Assembly: GCA_940747215.1 (NCBI GenBank)
Contig: CALNWS010000024.1
Location: 1 to 59,434 of the forward strand
Direction: 5' to 3'
Source: an uncultured Paraburkholderia sp.
GTDB lineage: Bacteria > Pseudomonadota > Gammaproteobacteria > Burkholderiales > Burkholderiaceae
Length of the DNA stretch: 59,434 bases
Shown here: positions 59,406 to 59,434 of the stretch, one piece after another
How the letters are laid out: each line of letters starts with the position of its first letter
Position numbering within the stretch: position 1 is the first letter of the stretch
Notes under the pieces: model-generated
What the model was told of the DNA's origin: nothing
What the model saw: the letters and a program-made list of their open reading frames with translations, nothing else
The model's database searches: none
Program-made: the position numbers and the translations under genes

Positions 59406-59434
59406 GCGCTCAGCAAGGCGGGATTGCTGAGCGC
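59406..59434. repeat. Perfect 11-bp inverted repeat at the window end
   Basis: GCGCTCAGCAA (59406-59416) and its exact complement TTGCTGAGCGC (59424-59434) flank a 7-base spacer. It lies outside the fic remnant's start. It may be a terminator stem without T-run or an element end cut by the window boundary. Confidence 0.55.

Overview
The window looks like the chromosome of a Burkholderia sensu lato species (Paraburkholderia/Caballeronia/Burkholderia). The basis is GC-rich betaproteobacterial coding, the gene neighbourhoods smpB/ratA/rnfH, guaB-guaA, glnK-amtB-gshA-gshB-PTS, rhodanese-grxC-secB-gpsA and the cta (aa3 oxidase) cluster, and a CoxB carrying a C-terminal OmpA-like domain. About 40 genes are intact, nearly all housekeeping. 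Some 25 others are clearly broken by single-base indels, short tandem duplications, in-frame stops (mostly TAG), deletions that create chimeric ORFs, and small intragenic inversions. Conserved core genes amid widespread decay of transport, sensing, competence and mobile genes suggests recent host restriction, as described for Burkholderia/Caballeronia leaf-nodule symbionts. That is an inference; a low-quality assembly could explain part of it.

Layout. 1-6.8 kb: IS-like remnant, smpB (-), ratA-rnfH (+), broken EamA transporter (-), guaB, broken membrane gene, guaA. 6.8-11.1 kb: a tyrosine integrase pseudogene at the 3' end of guaA, with a 203-bp internal inversion and fused to a truncated dctA, then the remains of dctB and dctD (C4-dicarboxylate uptake and its sensing). 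11.1-14.7 kb: TlpA-like thioredoxin, broken lipoprotein, broken comM, ubiK. 14.7-29 kb: mostly intact core: NtrC box and sigma-54 promoter, glnK-amtB, gshA-gshB, PTS IIA/HPr/EI, moeB, ctpA, gpmA (18 codons short), rhodanese, grxC, secB, gpsA. 29-31.8 kb: macrodomain protein, comF-trmL chimera, BioC-like methyltransferase, broken DUF2244 gene. 31.9-41.9 kb: aa3 cytochrome c oxidase and its assembly genes (coxB, ctaD, ctaG, ctaE, surf1, sco-like, ctaA, ctaB, sco); coxB is frameshifted only in its OmpA domain.

42-49 kb is the most unusual part. Pieces of a GGDEF/EAL gene, a VOC (glyoxalase-like) gene and a phzF gene are shuffled and inverted around an intact aminotransferase gene and a damaged ridA. 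49-55.7 kb: yggT, degenerate tRNA-Gly, broken SLT-domain gene, trmB, frameshifted uppP, DUF1439 gene, broken ykgJ and hemN. From 55.8 kb: an intact tRNA-Leu(CAA) followed by a decayed island with an integrase pseudogene, a broken coiled-coil membrane protein and a broken Fic gene, ending in a perfect inverted repeat.

I found no intact novel multi-gene system. What deserves a second look is the way genes are being destroyed here: short inversions, solvable scrambling and tandem-duplication scars. The regulatory layout in front of glnK-amtB and the pseudogenes of normally important genes (uppP, tRNA-Gly, coxB tail) are also worth checking.
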